A DNA stretch of 64,000 bases from positions 1 to 64,000 of the forward strand of contig CAKRFY010000006.1 in the NCBI GenBank assembly GCA_934320895.1, given 5' to 3'. Positions within the stretch are counted from its first letter, which is position 1. Every line of letters starts with the position of its first letter. The notes beneath the pieces are model-generated. The model saw only the letters and a list, made by a program, of their open reading frames with translations, did not search any database and was not told the DNA's origin. Made by a program: the position numbers and the translations under genes. Origin of the DNA: an uncultured Lachnospiraceae bacterium. Its GTDB lineage: Bacteria > Bacillota > Clostridia > Lachnospirales > Lachnospiraceae. This document shows positions 60,683-64,000 of this stretch, one piece after another.

Positions 60683-61858
60683 TTATCTGTCAGCGTTGTG
60701 TTTTTCAACTATATCCTGAATTCTTTGTGTAGCATCGATCAGATCATTTACACTCGTATCATGATTAAGTGTATCAATTATAGCTGAAATGTATTTACTA
60801 AGGTCAACGCTGTGGTAGTAAGGTTTATTTTTAACTTCATCAGGGCAGTAGCTAAGGTTTGTAGTGTAGATAGAGTCAAAAATTCCATCATTGTATGCAG
60901 TATCGAGCTCGGATGTGCCATTTGAGAACAGACCAAATGTAACACAGATAAATATTCTGCCTGCGCCACGCTTTTTAAGCTCTCTTGCAACATCTAAGAT
61001 CGTATGTCCTGTTGCGAGCATATCATCAATAAGAAGGATATCTTTTCCAGTTACATCATTGCCGAGAAATTGGGTTGAAACAACCGGGTGTTCACCATCA
61101 ACAAGTTTTGAATAATCCATTCTCTTATAAAAAAGTCCCATCTCAATGCCTAATGCACCAGCATAATAAACAGCCCTCTTCATACCACCAAGATCAGGTG
61201 AGATAACCATCATATGCTCAGGATCTATTTTTATATCAGGATTTGTTCTTATAACTGTATCAATAAATTGGAAAGAAGTGAAGAAATTGTCAAATCCGTG
61301 ATTTGGAATTGCATTCTGGACACGGTTATCATGGGCATCGAAAGTGATAATAGTCTCTACACCCATTGATACAAGTTCCTGAAGTGCCTGTGCGCAGTCA
61401 AGGGACTCATTGATATAGCGGATATGCTGTCTTCCCTCATATAGATATGGCATAATAACAGTGATTCTTCTTGGATGTCCGCTGCATGCCATGATGACAC
61501 GTTTCAGATCCATAAAGAAATCATCAGGAGACATATTTGTTGTTTCATTCCTCATGGTATACTTCTGACCATAATTTACAGTGTCAACGATTATAAACAG
61601 ATCTACACCTCTCATAGATTCATTGATGACACATTTTGCTTCGCCAGTACCAAATCTCGGACATTCATATGATACAAGATAATTTTCGGTATCATATCCT
61701 GTCATCTTAAAATCAGGTTTTTGCATTTCGGAAAGTGCTTTATGTCGTCTTGCGATTATCTCTTTGTTGATTTTTTCACCAAGTTCAGCCTGATTGCCAA
61801 GAGCAACTATTTTAAGCGGGGCAAGTGGCATGGAATCTTTAAATTTTCTACTAGACAT
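60683..61858 (-). CDS. prs: Ribose-phosphate pyrophosphokinase (long form)
   Basis: 391 residues. PRPP-binding loop DILLIDDMLATGHTILDVAR, ATP-site region FDAHDNRVQNAIPNHGFDNF and MVISPDLGGMKRAVYYAGAL. About 70 residues longer than the usual Prs, chiefly at the N-terminus, as in many Lachnospiraceae. It makes PRPP for nucleotide and amino acid synthesis. Confidence 0.9.
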   Translation of the reverse strand: MSSRKFKDSMPLAPLKIVALGNQAELGEKINKEIIARRHKALSEMQKPDFKMTGYDTENYLVSYECPRFGTGEAKCVINESMRGVDLFIIVDTVNYGQKYTMRNETTNMSPDDFFMDLKRVIMACSGHPRRITVIMPYLYEGRQHIRYINESLDCAQALQELVSMGVETIITFDAHDNRVQNAIPNHGFDNFFTSFQFIDTVIRTNPDIKIDPEHMMVISPDLGGMKRAVYYAGALGIEMGLFYKRMDYSKLVDGEHPVVSTQFLGNDVTGKDILLIDDMLATGHTILDVARELKKRGAGRIFICVTFGLFSNGTSELDTAYNDGIFDSIYTTNLSYCPDEVKNKPYYHSVDLSKYISAIIDTLNHDTSVNDLIDATQRIQDIVEKHNADR

Positions 61859-62152
61859 TATTAACCTCTCTCTGCATCAGAATGTATGCGTTTATTTTAA
61901 GTACATGAATTAGTTATATATAACTCCATTAAGTAATATAACTTTTTTACGAAATATCGTCAAGAGTCTAACATGAACTATGAATAAACAAATATCGAAG
62001 ATACATTTAAAATGAGCGATAGTGTGAGCAGTAATAATCAGGTTGATTTTTTGAAGGATTTGTGGTATAAAATAGTTTGTTGTGTTTTGCTTTGAAACAA
62101 CATGTGATTTATAGCATCACAAAAATAATATAAAATTTTTGGAGGAATTATT

Positions 62153-63271
62153 TTGAAGAGATATAGCAGACTTTTGGCAGTAACGCTCTGTGCGTCTATA
62201 GCATTTGCCTCTACAGGCTGTGGGACGACAAACAAGCTAAAAAATGCCATAACAAACAATAAGACAGCTTCATCTGATACTGAGAAAGAAAGCAGCGAAA
62301 GCGTAAAATGTGCTGATTATGTTACACTTGGTGATTATTCAACGATAAAAATCAAAAAAAGTGAGATAGATAAGTCAACAAAACAGCAGATTGAGAAAAA
62401 TATCAAGAGCACGGGTGATTATACAAAAGTAAAGACTGGAAAAATAAAAAAGGGTGACATAGTAAATATATATTATGTAGGTAAGGTGAACGGTAAAGCT
62501 TTTGACGGTGGCAGTCTTACAAAAAAGACAAACAAGGCAGGATATGACCTTGAAATCGGTTCAAAGACTTTTGTTGATGGTTTTGAAGATGGTCTTATAG
62601 GTAAGAAGGTTGGTTCAAAATGTAAGGTAAATGCAACTTTCCCTAAAAATTATAGTCCAAATCAGAAACTGGCTGGAAAAAAAGCTGTATTTTCAGTTAC
62701 TATTAATTTTAAGGAAGTATATCCTAAACTTTCGGATAAGTTTGTAAAGAAAAATCTTAAGGATTTTGACAAAAATTATGCAAATACTGCAAAGGGATAT
62801 ACAAAGTATATAAGAGATAATATTTTGGCTGATAAAGCATGGAGTACTTTTTATGATACATGCAAGGTAAATGATTATCCTAAGTCAAAACTGGATACAA
62901 TGAAGACACAGCTTAAGACATCTATAACATATTATCTTAAAAATAATGGATATACACTTGAAAATTATCTTAAGGCACAGAATTCGACAATGGACGATTT
63001 CAATAAACAGCTTGAGACAACAGCTAAGTCAGATGTGGCAAAACAGCTTGTCTATGGAGCTGTTGGAGAAAAAGAAAACATTACAGTTTCTGATAAACAG
63101 TATAAAGAAGAGATTAAAACTTATCTTACAAATTATAACTGTAAAAATGAGAAAGAACTTGATTCTACATTCAAGGATTATTATGGTGTTGATGCAAAAT
63201 CAATTATAAACGATGATATCTTATATAAGAATGTAAAAAATTTCCTTGTAAAAAATGTTAAAGAATCTTAA
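62153..63271 (+). CDS. FKBP-type peptidyl-prolyl isomerase lipoprotein (trigger-factor-like)
   Basis: 372 residues from TTG 62153 (GGAGG upstream). Signal peptide with lipobox ending ASTGC, so a lipid-anchored extracytoplasmic protein. FKBP domain at about 95-190: GDIVNIYYVGKVNGKAFDGG, LEIGSKTFVDGFEDGLIGKK. The C-terminal helical part (about 195-370) is like trigger factor's chaperone arms (LEDYLKAQNSTMDDFNKQL-like). Likely folds secreted proteins. Confidence 0.88.
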   Translation: MKRYSRLLAVTLCASIAFASTGCGTTNKLKNAITNNKTASSDTEKESSESVKCADYVTLGDYSTIKIKKSEIDKSTKQQIEKNIKSTGDYTKVKTGKIKKGDIVNIYYVGKVNGKAFDGGSLTKKTNKAGYDLEIGSKTFVDGFEDGLIGKKVGSKCKVNATFPKNYSPNQKLAGKKAVFSVTINFKEVYPKLSDKFVKKNLKDFDKNYANTAKGYTKYIRDNILADKAWSTFYDTCKVNDYPKSKLDTMKTQLKTSITYYLKNNGYTLENYLKAQNSTMDDFNKQLETTAKSDVAKQLVYGAVGEKENITVSDKQYKEEIKTYLTNYNCKNEKELDSTFKDYYGVDAKSIINDDILYKNVKNFLVKNVKES

Positions 63272-63319
63272 AAGGCACACATTAAAATGCGGAATATTAA
63301 GATGGAAACGGAGGTTTAA

Positions 63320-64000
63320 ATGGCTAAACCAATAGTAGCGATAGTTGGACGACCAAATGTTGGAAAATCAACACTTTTTAATATGCTTGTCGGCGAGCGT
63401 CTGTCGATAGTAAAGGATACTCCGGGAGTTACAAGAGACAGGATATATGCAGATGTAAACTGGCTTAATTATCATTTTACACTGATGGATACAGGTGGAA
63501 TAGAGCCAGAGACAAATAATCAGATGCTTCGTCATATGAGAGAACAGGCCGAAATGGCTATAGAAATGGCAGATGTCGTTATGTTTGTAGTGGATGTTAA
63601 GCAGGGAGTTGTCGATGCCGATTACAAAGTAGCTGAGATGCTTAGAAAGGCACAGAAGAAAATAGTGCTTGTTGTAAATAAGGTAGATAATTTTGATAAA
63701 CTTATGCCTGATGTCTATGAATTTTATAATCTGGGACTTGGGGATCCATATCCTATATCATCGATTGGAAAGCTTGGAATCGGTGATATGCTGGATGAAG
63801 TTACAGCACTTTTCCCTGAAAATGATGATGATGCCGAGGACGAGAGACCGAGAATAGCGATAGTTGGAAAACCGAATGCCGGAAAATCGTCTATCATCAA
63901 TAAGTTACTCGGAGAAAACAGAGTTATCGTATCAGATATTGCAGGAACCACGAGAGACGCTGTTGACACGGCAGTTAAGTGGAATGGGAAAGAGTATGTT
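63320..64000 (+). CDS. der: Ribosome-associated GTPase Der (EngA), 5' part
   Basis: The first 227 residues; it runs off the window end. Two GTPase domains begin: [20 protein letters not shown] with [11 protein letters not shown] and [13 protein letters not shown]; then a second G1 [20 protein letters not shown] with [12 protein letters not shown]. Der acts in 50S assembly. GGAGGT site. Confidence 0.95.
   Translation, partial: MAKPIVAIVGRPNVGKSTLFNMLVGERLSIVKDTPGVTRDRIYADVNWLNYHFTLMDTGGIEPETNNQMLRHMREQAEMAIEMADVVMFVVDVKQGVVDADYKVAEMLRKAQKKIVLVVNKVDNFDKLMPDVYEFYNLGLGDPYPISSIGKLGIGDMLDEVTALFPENDDDAEDERPRIAIVGKPNAGKSSIINKLLGENRVIVSDIAGTTRDAVDTAVKWNGKEYV

Noticed and set aside
1..64000. CRISPR array, rRNA or tRNA genes
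   Set aside because: No regularly spaced direct repeats and no tRNA-like cloverleaf or rRNA segment were recognised on either strand.

Overview
The window is AT-rich, low-GC Firmicute DNA, most likely from a spore-forming anaerobe of the Lachnospiraceae (Clostridia). Evidence: strong AGGAGG-type ribosome sites, the run ylqF-lepB-rnhB-FlhB-like-yraN, a long-form ribose-phosphate pyrophosphokinase, and a SleC-like spore-cortex lytic gene. No species is claimed.

Region 1 (1 to about 40,199) is the right-hand part of a large integrated element whose left end lies outside the window. Positions 1-11,000 are a worn mosaic of plasmid/ICE-type genes: a RepA_N replication gene broken by a frameshift, a sigma-like gene broken by one stop codon, a J-domain protein, an HNH nuclease, a VapBC-like toxin-antitoxin pair, a type I toxin with its antisense RNA, and remnants of a DinJ/RelB antitoxin and an IS200 transposase. 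From 12.2 to 38.4 kb nearly all genes run on the + strand: TubR/TubZ partition, a cold-shock-domain protein, a helicase, a ClpX copy, DUF3102/ParB-like proteins, an 1,100-residue RNA polymerase of the YonO/QDE-1 (RdRP-like) superfamily, and a 2,764-residue tape-measure-like protein carrying an NlpC/P60 peptidase. No terminase, portal, capsid or conjugation gene is visible. A large serine recombinase (38,510-40,225) sits at the right end. Several non-coding stretches look like structured RNA.

Region 2 (about 40,194-45,648) is one minus-strand sleC-like gene in pieces. The N-terminal piece is at 45,116-45,648 and an internal piece at 40,194-40,386. They are separated by a 4.7 kb cassette (acyltransferase-like protein, zinc-ribbon membrane protein, alpha/beta hydrolase, small ORF, second serine recombinase) flanked by the 6-bp repeat TCGGGG. 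Joining the pieces at that repeat restores the frame exactly (VVIP-EYVIVHDGPPSD). The internal piece is cut again, at TLNRVYTEWY, by the right end of the large element, so the 3' part of sleC should lie beyond the left end of the window. The same gene therefore carries two independent serine-recombinase insertions, a layout like skin/sigK or SPbeta/spsM.

Region 3 (45.7-64 kb) is ordinary chromosome: dUTPase, leuB-ilvD-ilvB, serC-serA, folC, an SH3/NlpC-P60 secreted hydrolase, ylqF (rbgA), lepB, rnhB, an FlhB C-terminal-like protein, yraN, a YfiH/PgeF protein, a 20-bp-stem terminator, prs on the minus strand, an FKBP-type lipoprotein foldase, and the start of der.

Working model (inference): the large element is an SPbeta-like phage-plasmid or a satellite of one. 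TubRZ/ParB would maintain it, its own polymerase would transcribe late genes such as the tape-measure gene, and excision of both elements by serine recombinases would rebuild a spore-germination gene.
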